DNA of 64,000 bases from the NCBI GenBank assembly GCA_004213555.1, contig SHAP01000002.1:1-64000 (forward strand), read 5' to 3'. The translations under genes and the position numbers were made by a program. Shown here piece by piece: positions 1 through 8,558 of this stretch. Every line of letters starts with the position of its first letter. The stretch's first letter is position 1. The notes beneath the pieces were generated by a model that worked only from the letters and a program-made list of their open reading frames with translations, was not told the DNA's origin and made no database searches. This DNA comes from Phycisphaeraceae bacterium (GTDB lineage: Bacteria > Planctomycetota > Phycisphaerae > Phycisphaerales > SM1A02).

Positions 1-993
1 AAAGCCAAGGGGATCGACAAACTGATCACCATTGGTGGAGACGACACTTCTTTTAGTGCGGTGAACGTGCAACAAACAGCCGGCGGAAGCATCCGTGTAG
101 CGCATGTTCCAAAAACCATCGACAACGACCTCGATCTCCCACCAGAGATCTGCACGTTTGGCTACCAAACAGCCCGCCACCACGGTGTCGAAATCATCCA
201 AAGTTTGATGACCGATGCCCGAACCACAGGACGCTGGTACATCGCCATTGCCATGGGGCGCAGCGCTGGTCACCTTGCTTTGGGCATTGGCAAAGCCGCC
301 GGGGCCACCTTGACGCTGATCCCAGAAGAGTTTGACCAACGTCCTTTCCGGTTGGACCAACTGGTGGACACCATCGTTGGGTCGGTGCTCAAACGAATCG
401 CCGAGGGCCGCAATGACGGCGTGGCCGTGGTTGCTGAGGGTGTGGTCTTGGACCTCGATGAGCGGGATTTGCAGGGATTGGGCAAAGTGGAACGTGACGA
501 CCATGGCCATATGCGCATTGCAGAGATCAATGTGGGCGAAGGCTTGCGGAGCGCCGTTCGGGAACGTCTGGCTGAACTCGGTCATGACATCACTTTTGTA
601 TCCAAGGACATTGGCTACGAGTTGAGATGCATTGATCCCATTCCGTTTGATGCGGAATACACCCGTGACCTTGGTTATGCCGCCGCCAAATACTTGCTTG
701 ACGGTGGAGGCGGGGCACTGGTCACCATGCAGGGAGGTCGGTTTGTTCCCCTTGCCCTGTTGGATATGTTGGATGCAACCACAGGCCGCATGAGGGTGCG
801 CCGCGTTGATGTGGATTCCACGACCTACGCCATTGCTCGTCGGTACATGATTCGTCTGCGAAAGGATGATTTTGCGTCCGACGAGACCATCAAGAAATAC
901 GCCGACTTGGCCGGGATGGACGTGGCAGCGTTCCGAAAGCGATTTGAACCTTTGGTTGGTTCTGAGCGGCCGCCGTTGACGCTCCCGGTCTAA
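1..993 (+). CDS. 6-phosphofructokinase, PPi-type signature (5' truncated)
   Basis: This is the 3' part of a PfkA-family phosphofructokinase; the reading frame is open from base 1, so the start lies outside the window. The family phosphorylates fructose 6-phosphate in glycolysis. Visible motifs, counted from the first codon, are GGDDT at 12-16, PKTIDND at 37-43 and MGR at 85-87. An Asp in GGDD together with Lys in PKTIDND is the established signature of pyrophosphate-dependent enzymes, where ATP enzymes carry Gly at the second Asp. The reaction would then be reversible and PPi-using. About 100 N-terminal residues, including the phosphate-binding glycine loop, are missing. It converges on a second phosphofructokinase with only 16 bases between the stop codons. 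Family assignment is firm; phosphoryl-donor choice is an inference from the motif. Confidence 0.93.
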   Translation, partial: KAKGIDKLITIGGDDTSFSAVNVQQTAGGSIRVAHVPKTIDNDLDLPPEICTFGYQTARHHGVEIIQSLMTDARTTGRWYIAIAMGRSAGHLALGIGKAAGATLTLIPEEFDQRPFRLDQLVDTIVGSVLKRIAEGRNDGVAVVAEGVVLDLDERDLQGLGKVERDDHGHMRIAEINVGEGLRSAVRERLAELGHDITFVSKDIGYELRCIDPIPFDAEYTRDLGYAAAKYLLDGGGGALVTMQGGRFVPLALLDMLDATTGRMRVRRVDVDSTTYAIARRYMIRLRKDDFASDETIKKYADLAGMDVAAFRKRFEPLVGSERPPLTLPV

Positions 994-1009
994 ATCTTTC
1001 GGTTCGAGT

Positions 1010-2107
1010 TCACTGCACTCCGAAGCACGTTCCAATCGATCGGGCTGCTCGGATGAGCGGGTGATCGGTAGGGACCAATCGCTGTTTGCCTGTGACTTCC
1101 ATGAGGTCAATGTGTTCGATCGTCCCATTCCGCAGCACCACGACTTGGTTCTTTGCGCCTTGTAGGAGGAATTCGACCGCCGCATGACCAAACTGGGTCG
1201 CCAAAACCCGGTCCGCCGCGACCGGTGCGCCGCCTCGTTGCACATGACCAAGCACGGTCGTTCGGGTTTCAATTCCCGTTTCCCGTTCGACCAAATCTGC
1301 AACCAGCGCGCCGATCCCACCCAGCCTGATGGGGTCGGGGGAGCCTTGCACGCGTCGGGCCACCACGGTTTCTTGCCCGGCGATTCTCGCGCCTTCCGCG
1401 CACGCCACGATGGAAAAACCTCGACCACCAGCTCGTCTTGATTGCACAAAGTCGCACACCACTTCCGGCTGGAATGGGAGCTCTGGGAGCAAGATCACAT
1501 CGGCCCCAGACGCCACTCCGGATTCGAGCGTCAGCCAGCCGGCGTTCCTTCCCATCAATTCACACACGATGACGCGGTGATGGCTTTCGGCGGTGGTGTG
1601 CAAGCGATCAAGCGATTCGGTGGCGGTGCTCGCCGCAGTGGTGAAGCCAAAGGTGAGATCGGTGCCCACGAGATCGTTGTCGATGGTTTTTGGAACTCCA
1701 ATGACGGGAAGACCGGCTTGGGCGATGGGGGCTGAGCAACTCATGGTGCCGTCGCCTCCGATCACGACCAATGCGTCGAGTCCGTGTTTTTGGGCCGTGG
1801 CCAGGCAACGATCGGTGGCGTCAACAATGCGGGGCTTTCCATCGGCGTCGGTGCCGTCGGCGTACCGCGCGGGAGCGGCCCGGTTGTTGGTACCGAGAAT
1901 GGTGCCCCCTTGGTCGAGAATGCCGGAGACCGAATCTCGGTCCAGAGGCACCACCCGGTCTTCCACCAAGCCTTGGTAGCCATCCAAGATGCCCACGGTT
2001 TCAACCCCATGCCCAAGCGTGGCGGTCTTGACCACGGCCCGGATCACGGCGTTCAGCCCCGGACAATCGCCACCACCGGTGAGAACTCCAATTCTGCGTG
2101 GACCCAT
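1010..2107 (-). CDS. 6-phosphofructokinase, ATP-type signature
   Basis: A complete PfkA-family enzyme of 365 residues. From the chosen start the motifs are TGGGDCPGLN at 10-19, GGDGT at 117-121, PKTIDND at 139-145 and MGR at 185-187. Gly in GGDGT points to ATP as donor, while the Lys in PKTIDND is shared with PPi enzymes and with the actinobacterial-type ATP enzymes. The start at 2107 is preferred to longer in-frame starts because a GGAGG ribosome binding site sits just upstream and the protein then opens on the canonical MGPRRIGVLTGGGD region. It faces lysS across a 46-base divergent gap and converges on the other phosphofructokinase, so the two paralogues lie tail to tail. Confidence 0.94.
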   Translation of the reverse strand: MGPRRIGVLTGGGDCPGLNAVIRAVVKTATLGHGVETVGILDGYQGLVEDRVVPLDRDSVSGILDQGGTILGTNNRAAPARYADGTDADGKPRIVDATDRCLATAQKHGLDALVVIGGDGTMSCSAPIAQAGLPVIGVPKTIDNDLVGTDLTFGFTTAASTATESLDRLHTTAESHHRVIVCELMGRNAGWLTLESGVASGADVILLPELPFQPEVVCDFVQSRRAGGRGFSIVACAEGARIAGQETVVARRVQGSPDPIRLGGIGALVADLVERETGIETRTTVLGHVQRGGAPVAADRVLATQFGHAAVEFLLQGAKNQVVVLRNGTIEHIDLMEVTGKQRLVPTDHPLIRAARSIGTCFGVQ

Positions 2108-2153
2108 CTGAAACCTCCGAGTGAATGTGCCCGGGAGGCTACCATCCGCCACG

Positions 2154-3704
2154 ATGTCTGAAGCAGCCCCAAAGCCAGATGAACTCTTCAAAGCCCGCCT
2201 TGACAAGCTGCGCCGCTGGCGTGATGAATTTGAAATAGATGGATACGGTCAGAGGACCGATGGACTGATTCCTCTCGCAGAAGCTCGGGCGATGTTTGAT
2301 GAGGCCGCCGACGATGCTTGGCGGGAAGCGGAAGACGCCGAAGAGTCCATTGATGATCCAAGACCTCAGGTTTTGGTGGCTGGACGTTGCGTCCAACACC
2401 GCGAGATGGGCAAGTTGGCCTTCTTGGTCATTCGTGACGCCACCGGCGATCTCCAAATCAGTTGTTCCAAAGGCGACCTGGAGACGAACTCATTCCGTTT
2501 GGCTCGGAAATTGGACTACGGCGATGTCGTTGTGGCCGGTGGCCGCATGGGGCGCACGCGAAAGGGTGAAATTTGTGTGTGGGCCGACCGCTTCGAACTG
2601 GCGTGCAAGAGCCTTCAGCCGCCTCCCGAAAAGTGGCACGGTCTCCAAGATCCAGAAATCCGGGCCCGTCGGCGTCACGTTGATTTGTTTACCAACCCGG
2701 AAGTCTTGCAGACGTTTACCGCCCGCAGCCAGATCATTTCTTCCATCCGTCGCCACATGGACGCGCGGGGATTTTTGGAAGTTGAAACCCCCATGATGCA
2801 TCCGGTCCCTGGGGGCGCGGCCGCGCGTCCATTCACCACCCATCACAACGCGCTGGGAATGCCGCTCTTTTTGAGGATTGCCCCCGAGCTGTACCTCAAG
2901 AAGTTGATCGTGGGGGGCTTGCCCAAGGTCTACGAAATCAACCGCAACTTCCGCAACGAAGGCGTCGACCGCAGCCACAACCCCGAGTTCACGGCCATGG
3001 AGGTGTATGAGGCCTTCAGTGACCACCATGGCATGGCCGACCTGACGGAATCGATCTGCCGGGAAGTGGCCGAGGAACTGTCGGGGGGGACCGCGGTCCG
3101 CCCGTTCGGCGAACTCGAGATTGATTGGTCTTCGCCTTTTGTGCGTTTGGATTGGCGTGAAAGTTTTGTCAAAGTCCTTGGGTTTGATCCATCGGACGAG
3201 GAAAAGGTCCGTGAGGCCGCCCAAGGTGTGGTTGAGCATGCCGCGACGACCGATGTCTGGGTTTTGGCCAATGCCTTGTTTGAAGAACGGGTGGAGCCAA
3301 CTTTCGATCCCAGCCGTCCGACCTTTGTGTTCGATTATCCCAGCGTGATCAGCCCGTTGACCCGCTCGTATGCCGATCGCCCCGAATATTGCGGTCGCTG
3401 GGATCTTTTTGCTGGGGGTATGGAACTGGGCACGGCCTACACCGAACTCAATGATCCCATGGAACAGCGTCGCCGCTTTGAAGAGCAACTCGGGGGGATG
3501 GACGACGAAATGGCCAAGGAACGCACGCTTGATGAGTCGTTCCTCGATGCGCTTGAGACCGGAATGCCGCCCACCGGTGGGCTGGGCATTGGGATCGACC
3601 GGGTGGTCATGCTTTTGGTGAACGCCACGTCAATTCGTGACGTCATCTACTTTCCACTGCTGCGTCCTGAGTCTGCCTCTGAGGAGAATCCATGCGACGA
3701 ATGA
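2154..3704 (+). CDS. lysS: lysyl-tRNA synthetase, class II
   Basis: A 516-residue class II lysyl-tRNA synthetase that charges tRNA-Lys in the cytoplasm. An N-terminal OB-fold anticodon-binding domain covers roughly residues 70-165. The catalytic core follows, with motif 2 around residue 266 (NFRNEGVDRSHNPEF) and motif 3 around residue 475 (GLGIGIDRVVML). Lengths of about 500 residues are normal for the family. The start is placed at ATG 2154; a GGGAGG sequence lies 15 bases upstream, a rather long spacing. The last 13 bases overlap the start of the next gene, which suggests coupled translation. Confidence 0.97.
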   Translation: MSEAAPKPDELFKARLDKLRRWRDEFEIDGYGQRTDGLIPLAEARAMFDEAADDAWREAEDAEESIDDPRPQVLVAGRCVQHREMGKLAFLVIRDATGDLQISCSKGDLETNSFRLARKLDYGDVVVAGGRMGRTRKGEICVWADRFELACKSLQPPPEKWHGLQDPEIRARRRHVDLFTNPEVLQTFTARSQIISSIRRHMDARGFLEVETPMMHPVPGGAAARPFTTHHNALGMPLFLRIAPELYLKKLIVGGLPKVYEINRNFRNEGVDRSHNPEFTAMEVYEAFSDHHGMADLTESICREVAEELSGGTAVRPFGELEIDWSSPFVRLDWRESFVKVLGFDPSDEEKVREAAQGVVEHAATTDVWVLANALFEERVEPTFDPSRPTFVFDYPSVISPLTRSYADRPEYCGRWDLFAGGMELGTAYTELNDPMEQRRRFEEQLGGMDDEMAKERTLDESFLDALETGMPPTGGLGIGIDRVVMLLVNATSIRDVIYFPLLRPESASEENPCDE

Positions 3705-5161
3705 TCATGATGTTCAATCTCTTGGTTCTGGCGTTGACCTCGAGCGTCATCGCCGAGCAGGAACGGGATCTGTGGTACGCCATCAGCATTGCGGGAGCAC
3801 GAAGCGGCTGGCTTCATGAAACGCGAAAAGAAGTGCCTGAGGGGTGGCAGACCGAGCAAGAAAGCAAGATCGAAATTCGGCGTGGTGCGCAGAGTGTTTC
3901 CATGCAGGTGACCAGTCGATTTGTTGAAGGGAAAGACGGCAAGCCCATTCGTGCGGAATCCATCCAAAAGTTGGCGGGGGCGGCCATCACCACCACCTGG
4001 AACTTTCTGGGGAACGGAGTCATCAACGAGGTTTCTACCCAACTGGGCAGGACGAACGAAAGGGACATTCCTCCAAGCGATCAGGATTGGCTTTCGCCGG
4101 TGGCGGCCGAACAATTCTTCTTGGCCCGCGTGGCCTCGGGTGCCAAGACCATTCGCTGGTCCACTGTGCTTCCAGACCAAGGGCCTGAACCAGTGGAATT
4201 GACTCGGACGCTCGTCGATGAGACCACGTTTGATCGTGCTGGTCGCCCCATTCCAGCCACCCGTTGGAAATCCTCCACCAGTGCCATGCCCGGTTCGGTG
4301 GGAGAGGATCTGGTGGCCTCTGATGGTGTGCTGTTGCGTCAAGTCACTTCGCTTCCATTTGGTGAAATGCGAGTGGAGTTGACTGATGAAGCCACCGCCA
4401 AGATGGCCAGCGAGAATGTCCCAGAACTCCTGGTCAGTTTGTTCGTTCAATTGGAGAAGCCCATCAAGCAAGCCCGCATGTCGCGCACCCTTGAAATGCT
4501 GGTTCGCGCGAAAGACGGTGTGCTGGAAGACCTGCCATCGGCGGGGGCCCAGCGCAGCGAGCGTTTGGGTGAAGGTGAAATTCTGATCAAGGTGAATTTG
4601 GACGAACCGTTGCCCGCCACAGACGCGGAGCGGTCCGACCCCCGGTACCGCAGTCCCAGTGCTCTTGCGGATGCGGCCGATGAGACCGTCTCAGCATTGA
4701 CCGCGAACGCCCTTCGTGGGCTCGAAAGTGCCCCCATTCGTCGCCAAGCTGAACGCCTTCGGACGGCGGTATCCAGGCATATCAGCAACAAAGGTTTGAG
4801 CACCGGATTTGCCAGTGCCACGGAGACCGCGAAGTCAAAGGCCGGCGATTGCTCCGAACATGCCGTTCTGTTGGTGGCCATGCTTCGCTCCGCTGGGATT
4901 CCTGCCCGCGGGGCAACCGGCTTGGTCTATGTCGAGGGGTACCAAGGCGCACCGCATGCGTTCGGCTGGCACATGTGGACCCAGGCTTTGGTTGATGGTG
5001 TCTGGGTTGATCTCGATGCCACTCTGCCTCGGGCCTATGACGCCGCCCATTTGTTGACCGCCACGACTCCATTGGATGGGGCAACCATGGACCGCGACAT
5101 TTCTGGTCTCCTGCAACTGATGGGAGACTTGGACATCACCATTCGGGAAGAAGGATCCTGA
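3692..5161 (+). CDS. secreted transglutaminase-like domain protein
   Basis: A 489-residue protein with an N-terminal signal peptide (MRRMIMMFNLLVLALTSSVIA) and a C-terminal transglutaminase-like domain. The catalytic triad of that fold is visible: Cys near 387 in GDCSEHA, His near 427 in GWHMWTQ and Asp near 442 in VDLDATLP. The N-terminal 350 residues are a beta-rich region I cannot name. Proteins of this build are exported and are usually thought to act as cysteine peptidases or transamidases in the envelope; the substrate is unknown. The gene overlaps lysS by 13 bases and has a good AGGAGA site 5 bases before the ATG. The next gene begins 3 bases after its stop, so the three genes look co-transcribed. 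Confidence 0.85.
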   Translation: MRRMIMMFNLLVLALTSSVIAEQERDLWYAISIAGARSGWLHETRKEVPEGWQTEQESKIEIRRGAQSVSMQVTSRFVEGKDGKPIRAESIQKLAGAAITTTWNFLGNGVINEVSTQLGRTNERDIPPSDQDWLSPVAAEQFFLARVASGAKTIRWSTVLPDQGPEPVELTRTLVDETTFDRAGRPIPATRWKSSTSAMPGSVGEDLVASDGVLLRQVTSLPFGEMRVELTDEATAKMASENVPELLVSLFVQLEKPIKQARMSRTLEMLVRAKDGVLEDLPSAGAQRSERLGEGEILIKVNLDEPLPATDAERSDPRYRSPSALADAADETVSALTANALRGLESAPIRRQAERLRTAVSRHISNKGLSTGFASATETAKSKAGDCSEHAVLLVAMLRSAGIPARGATGLVYVEGYQGAPHAFGWHMWTQALVDGVWVDLDATLPRAYDAAHLLTATTPLDGATMDRDISGLLQLMGDLDITIREEGS

Positions 5162-5164
5162 CCC

Positions 5165-6172
5165 ATGCAGCAAGGGCACGAAAAAATCGAAGACCTCAAG
5201 CCAGGTGCTTGGTTCAGTGGCATCTATGCCTTCCAAAATCCGCAAATTGGTGCGACTCGAGCCGGAAAGCCATACCTCAAAGCCATCTTGCGGGATGCCA
5301 CCGGTGAGGCGTCGCTCCGTTGCTGGGACGTGGGAGAAGATCCTCGGAAAGCAGAGCAAGCGTTGGCCAGGCTTTCCGAAACTGGCTTTGTCCAAATTTC
5401 AGGGGCAACAGAAAATTTCAACGACGCTCTGCAGATCAAATGTCAGATCGATCAAATGGAGGCGGTACATGTTGGTCCCGAGGAGTTGAAAAATCTTCTG
5501 CCTTCCACCACCCAGTCGATCGACGGGATGTTTCAGGATGTCGTCGATTTGTTGGCCAGCATCGAGCATCCTGGAGTGAAAGCACTGGCGGATGCGTATC
5601 TCGCGGACGCCGCCCTGATGTCGAACTTCCGCACGGCACCTGCGGCAACGGCCCTGCATCACGCTTGGATTGGTGGGTTGCTCGAGCACACCTCAACCTT
5701 GTTGAAGTTGGCCGATCGGATGCTCCCCTTGTATCCCCATCTGTCACGTGATGTTGTCCTGCTGGGCCTGTTCGTCCACGATCTCGACAAGACCACGGAG
5801 TTGACTTGGCAAAAAGGTTTCGAATACACCGCAGAGGGCAACTTGATCGGGCACTTGGCGGCGGGCGCGAGTCGTTTGGGATTGATGGCCGCCCAAGTCA
5901 GACATGGACATTCTGACCCTGAGGAGTTCCTCCCCAGGCACACCATCTTGGCCCTGCAACATATTTTGTTGTCCCACCACAACCTGCCGGAGCACGGGGC
6001 GGCCAAGCGTCCCTCTACCCCGGAAGCCATTTTTGTGGCCATGCTGGACAATCTCGACGCCCAGACCACGTTGTCTCTGACGCTGGCCGATCGGGATCGT
6101 GAAGGATCGACTTTTACCGATCGCGTCTGGTCTCTGGAGACTCGCCTGTGGCGTGTCCATCCAACCAACTAA
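5165..6172 (+). CDS. OB-fold/HD-domain 3'-5' exoribonuclease, YhaM-like
   Basis: A 335-residue protein with an N-terminal OB-fold nucleic-acid-binding domain (about residues 8-100) and an HD phosphohydrolase domain (about 130-320). HD metal ligands are visible in LHHAWIGGLLEHT (near 164), FVHDLDK (near 204), LSHH (near 260) and LDNLDA (near 290). This order matches the YhaM/Cbf1 family of 3'-5' exoribonucleases, which trim RNA and possibly single-stranded DNA. It follows the transglutaminase-like gene with a 3-base gap, and a small downstream frame overlaps its last 25 bases. Other HD hydrolase activities cannot be excluded. Confidence 0.88.
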   Translation: MQQGHEKIEDLKPGAWFSGIYAFQNPQIGATRAGKPYLKAILRDATGEASLRCWDVGEDPRKAEQALARLSETGFVQISGATENFNDALQIKCQIDQMEAVHVGPEELKNLLPSTTQSIDGMFQDVVDLLASIEHPGVKALADAYLADAALMSNFRTAPAATALHHAWIGGLLEHTSTLLKLADRMLPLYPHLSRDVVLLGLFVHDLDKTTELTWQKGFEYTAEGNLIGHLAAGASRLGLMAAQVRHGHSDPEEFLPRHTILALQHILLSHHNLPEHGAAKRPSTPEAIFVAMLDNLDAQTTLSLTLADRDREGSTFTDRVWSLETRLWRVHPTN

Positions 6173-6462
6173 AAGAACTCCGCAATCGCGCGGCTCGGTT
6201 GGCGGCTGAAGCCCATCGCTGCTGGCACGACCCAGAGTCTTCGGGGGGCCCTCGACCAGGACCGACCAAACGTGTGTTTGTTGAAGCGATTGCGGCGGCA
6301 CCTCGGCTGAGCCAACACCGCAAGCTTTTGTTCCGAGCGATGCACCATGAACTTAAAACCCTGCGTGGAGCGTACGTTGGCTCTGTTGAGCGATCTCTCC
6401 GACGTGCTCGAGAAGCCCGTCAGGATTTGGTCGAGGCCAAAGCAGCGGCAAGACAAGATTGA
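6148..6462 (+). CDS. small basic helical protein of unknown function
   Basis: A 104-residue frame starting at GTG 6148, overlapping the nuclease gene by 25 bases and with a GGAG about 9 bases upstream. The product is Arg/Ala-rich, very charged and predicted to be almost wholly helical; I recognise no family. Its position as the last frame of the lysS-side operon, in a gap that would otherwise hold 300 empty bases, favours a real gene, but the evidence is only moderate. It ends 12 bases before the stop of a convergent gene. Confidence 0.5.
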   Translation: MACPSNQLKELRNRAARLAAEAHRCWHDPESSGGPRPGPTKRVFVEAIAAAPRLSQHRKLLFRAMHHELKTLRGAYVGSVERSLRRAREARQDLVEAKAAARQD

Positions 6463-6474
6463 CTTGGCATCAAA

Positions 6475-7887
6475 TCATGGGCTGACGTAGCGTGCTTTGC
6501 CCTCTTGCAACAGTTCGGTGGGCAGTCCAGCAATTCGCCAAGCCTGTACCAATGAGGCAAAGTCGGTCAGCACCATTTCAGATCCATCCGGAAAAATGCG
6601 TTGCTGCAGGACGCCGTTGGCATCAAACTCATCCACGGTGGCTGGTTCGCCTTGTCGAGGCGTCCATGTCACACGCGTTCCTTGTTCGAGCGGCTTCACT
6701 TGATCTCTTCGTGCGGTCAACGCCACATCTTCAGAGGACAAAATGGGGGCGTACCACCGAATTTGCTCTCCGCTGAGGTCGGCTTGGTTCAACAACTTGC
6801 CAGTCAGCATCCGCAAAGACATTGGAAGCGTGGCCTTGGGAAGGCCATTGAAGACCCGTTGGTGCTTGGCTGCGGTTTTTAAATCGCCTGCACTCAAGAT
6901 GTATTCGGTGTTGGTGGAAGATCTCTCAAACAATCCGGAAGCTGCGCCGTCGGATTTCCATACCGATTCACCTTTGGTCCAATTCAAGCCGAAGGTTTCC
7001 AGGCCGAGGTCATCTTGAATCCATCCATCAAAATGTTCGGAGTATGGATCGCGTGTCCCAAGTCCGGTCAGCGTCTGTTGGTGGACATGAAGCCCCTCAC
7101 GTTGGGTCTCGGTGGCCAGACTGCTCGGGGGCGGGCCGCAGGTCGCCCAAGTCACGGTGACCCCGATGTCCTGTGGTGAACCATTTTCAAGCCGCCGGAG
7201 GTGACGGTACCACCGGGGGGCGTGGGCAAAATCCCTCAGTTTCCCTCGGGCCGCTTCAAGCACTCGACCGCCTTCTTCGAGTTGTTGGGCACGTTCCCGT
7301 GCCAAGGACTCCGGGGTGGGCCCGGTGCATCCAAGCATGAGGCCTTCGCATTCAGCTCGTTTGGCATCTCCCAGAGATGCGGCGACCCTGAATTCTCCCA
7401 AAATGCAGGCCGCTTCTCCAAACGGGACAAAGATCAGTCCGACCATGGCGTCTTGCAGCGTTTCCAATCGCGACGTGGGACTCGCGCTGAGGGCCCATAC
7501 CGCCCGGGAGGCTCCGAAGGGACTGTCGATGGAGCGATCCGAATCGATAAAAAAAGCATTGCCTTGGTTTTTCTCGGACGTTGCGTAGCCATCGATGTAC
7601 GACTGCGTGGCTGCAGCGAAGCTTTGGGCGTTGAGTTGCACCACTCTGATGGTGCCCAGCCACCGGGGCGATTCGCTGATCTCCGTCATTAAAACAACGC
7701 TGTCGGGGCCGTTTTGCTCCAAAATAGGGGTGGAGTTTGACAAAACTGGGACCACAAGATCCCAAGTGGGAATCAGGACCCTTCGGGCCAAAGGCTGTTG
7801 AGACGGGACCTCATCGACGGTGGGGGCGCCGTTCGGGACTTGGAGTCCCAGGAACGAGCCAGCAAGAATCGGTTGGAGCCAAAGCAT
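6475..7887 (-). CDS. probable exported protein of unknown function
   Basis: A 470-residue protein with a short hydrophobic N-terminus (MLWLQPILAGSFLGLQ) that may be a signal peptide or anchor. The rest is a mostly soluble, beta-rich sequence with no motif I can assign. An AGGA about 8 bases before the ATG supports the start. It is transcribed away from the ribosomal operon, and its upstream region is shared with the rpsJ promoter. It converges on the lysS-side operon. Confidence 0.75.
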   Translation of the reverse strand: MLWLQPILAGSFLGLQVPNGAPTVDEVPSQQPLARRVLIPTWDLVVPVLSNSTPILEQNGPDSVVLMTEISESPRWLGTIRVVQLNAQSFAAATQSYIDGYATSEKNQGNAFFIDSDRSIDSPFGASRAVWALSASPTSRLETLQDAMVGLIFVPFGEAACILGEFRVAASLGDAKRAECEGLMLGCTGPTPESLARERAQQLEEGGRVLEAARGKLRDFAHAPRWYRHLRRLENGSPQDIGVTVTWATCGPPPSSLATETQREGLHVHQQTLTGLGTRDPYSEHFDGWIQDDLGLETFGLNWTKGESVWKSDGAASGLFERSSTNTEYILSAGDLKTAAKHQRVFNGLPKATLPMSLRMLTGKLLNQADLSGEQIRWYAPILSSEDVALTARRDQVKPLEQGTRVTWTPRQGEPATVDEFDANGVLQQRIFPDGSEMVLTDFASLVQAWRIAGLPTELLQEGKARYVSP

Positions 7888-7922
7888 CAGGCCATCCTAA
7901 CTTTCAGAACGAGGGGGACGCG

Positions 7923-7950
7923 TTGACAATGCGGTGGGTCGTGGTACACT
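7923..7950 (+). promoter_or_regulatory. sigma-70 promoter of the S10 ribosomal operon
   Basis: A perfect -35 hexamer TTGACA at 7923-7928 is followed, after a 16-base spacer, by TACACT at 7945-7950, which matches four of six positions of the -10 consensus. Transcription would begin near 7957, about 205 bases before the rpsJ start codon. It is the best housekeeping-type promoter seen in the window and sits where the super-operon should start. Confidence 0.8.
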
Positions 7951-7956
7951 TGTCCT

Positions 7957-8160
7957 TTCCCCCGTGGTTTTGCGGGGGACGAGTTTGGAGTGCAGGTGAT
8001 GGTCGTGTGACCATCTCCCACCGACGGGCCGGCTTCGGCAGGCAGGGATATCGGGAATTCCCGATCCATCGTCGGAGGGGTGTCTTCGCCCCTGCGTCCT
8101 GCCAAGCTTGTTGGTTGAACACACGTTCCATTGTGTGTTTGGACTTCGGAGCACTTCCGC
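7957..8160 (+). promoter_or_regulatory. structured 5' leader of the S10 operon
   Basis: This 204-base stretch has no plausible gene but holds six inverted repeats on the transcribed strand: CCCCCG/CGGGGG at 7959-7978, GATGGTC/GACCATC at 7998-8015, GCCG/CGGC with a TTCG element at 8028-8039, ATCGGG/CCCGAT at 8050-8065, AGGGGTG/CGCCCCT at 8076-8093 and AACACAC/GTGTGTT at 8118-8139. None is followed by a U-run, so they are not simple terminators. In E. coli the S10 leader is bound by L4 for feedback control; a similar role here is inference. The rpsJ GGAG site (8148-8151) lies just after the last hairpin. Confidence 0.6.
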
Positions 8161-8469
8161 GTGAGCGCCCCAACTATCCGAATCCGTCTCGAAGCCTACG
8201 ACCACCAGGCCCTCGATGTGTCTTCGCGTGAGATCGTTGATCACGCCAAGCGCACCGGTGCCAAAGTTGCTGGTCCCGTGCCGTTGCCCACCCGCCGTGA
8301 AATCTACACGGTGAACCGTTCCACCTTTGTGAACAAGAAGTCGCGTGAGCAATTCGAGATCCGAACCCACAAGCGCATCATCGATATCAACGATGCCAAT
8401 GCACGAACCATCGAAGCGTTGAACCGCTTGGTTGTTCCTGCCGGTGTCTTCGTCAAGATCAAGGCCTAG
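8161..8469 (+). CDS. rpsJ: 30S ribosomal protein S10
   Basis: A 102-residue S10, first gene of the super-operon; S10 is part of the 30S head and of the NusB antitermination complex. The start is GTG 8161, chosen because GGAG lies about 9 bases upstream and the product then opens with the typical [11 protein letters not shown]. The family signature [17 protein letters not shown] and the C-terminal [13 protein letters not shown] are present. An 89-base spacer separates it from rplC. Confidence 0.97.
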   Translation: MSAPTIRIRLEAYDHQALDVSSREIVDHAKRTGAKVAGPVPLPTRREIYTVNRSTFVNKKSREQFEIRTHKRIIDINDANARTIEALNRLVVPAGVFVKIKA

Positions 8470-8558
8470 GCCAAGATCACTTCTGTCCCGGTCATATCAA
8501 TCAACAAAGACCCGCTCTTTCCGATCCCTGACCTTCCTCAAGCCTTCTGGAGCAACCG

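Noticed and set aside
2490-3488. Long minus-strand frame opposite lysS.
   Set aside because: Antisense shadow of a conserved synthetase, no start signal or known domain.
8028-8039. Third leader hairpin as an independent element.
   Set aside because: It is short with competing pairings; mentioned only within the leader.
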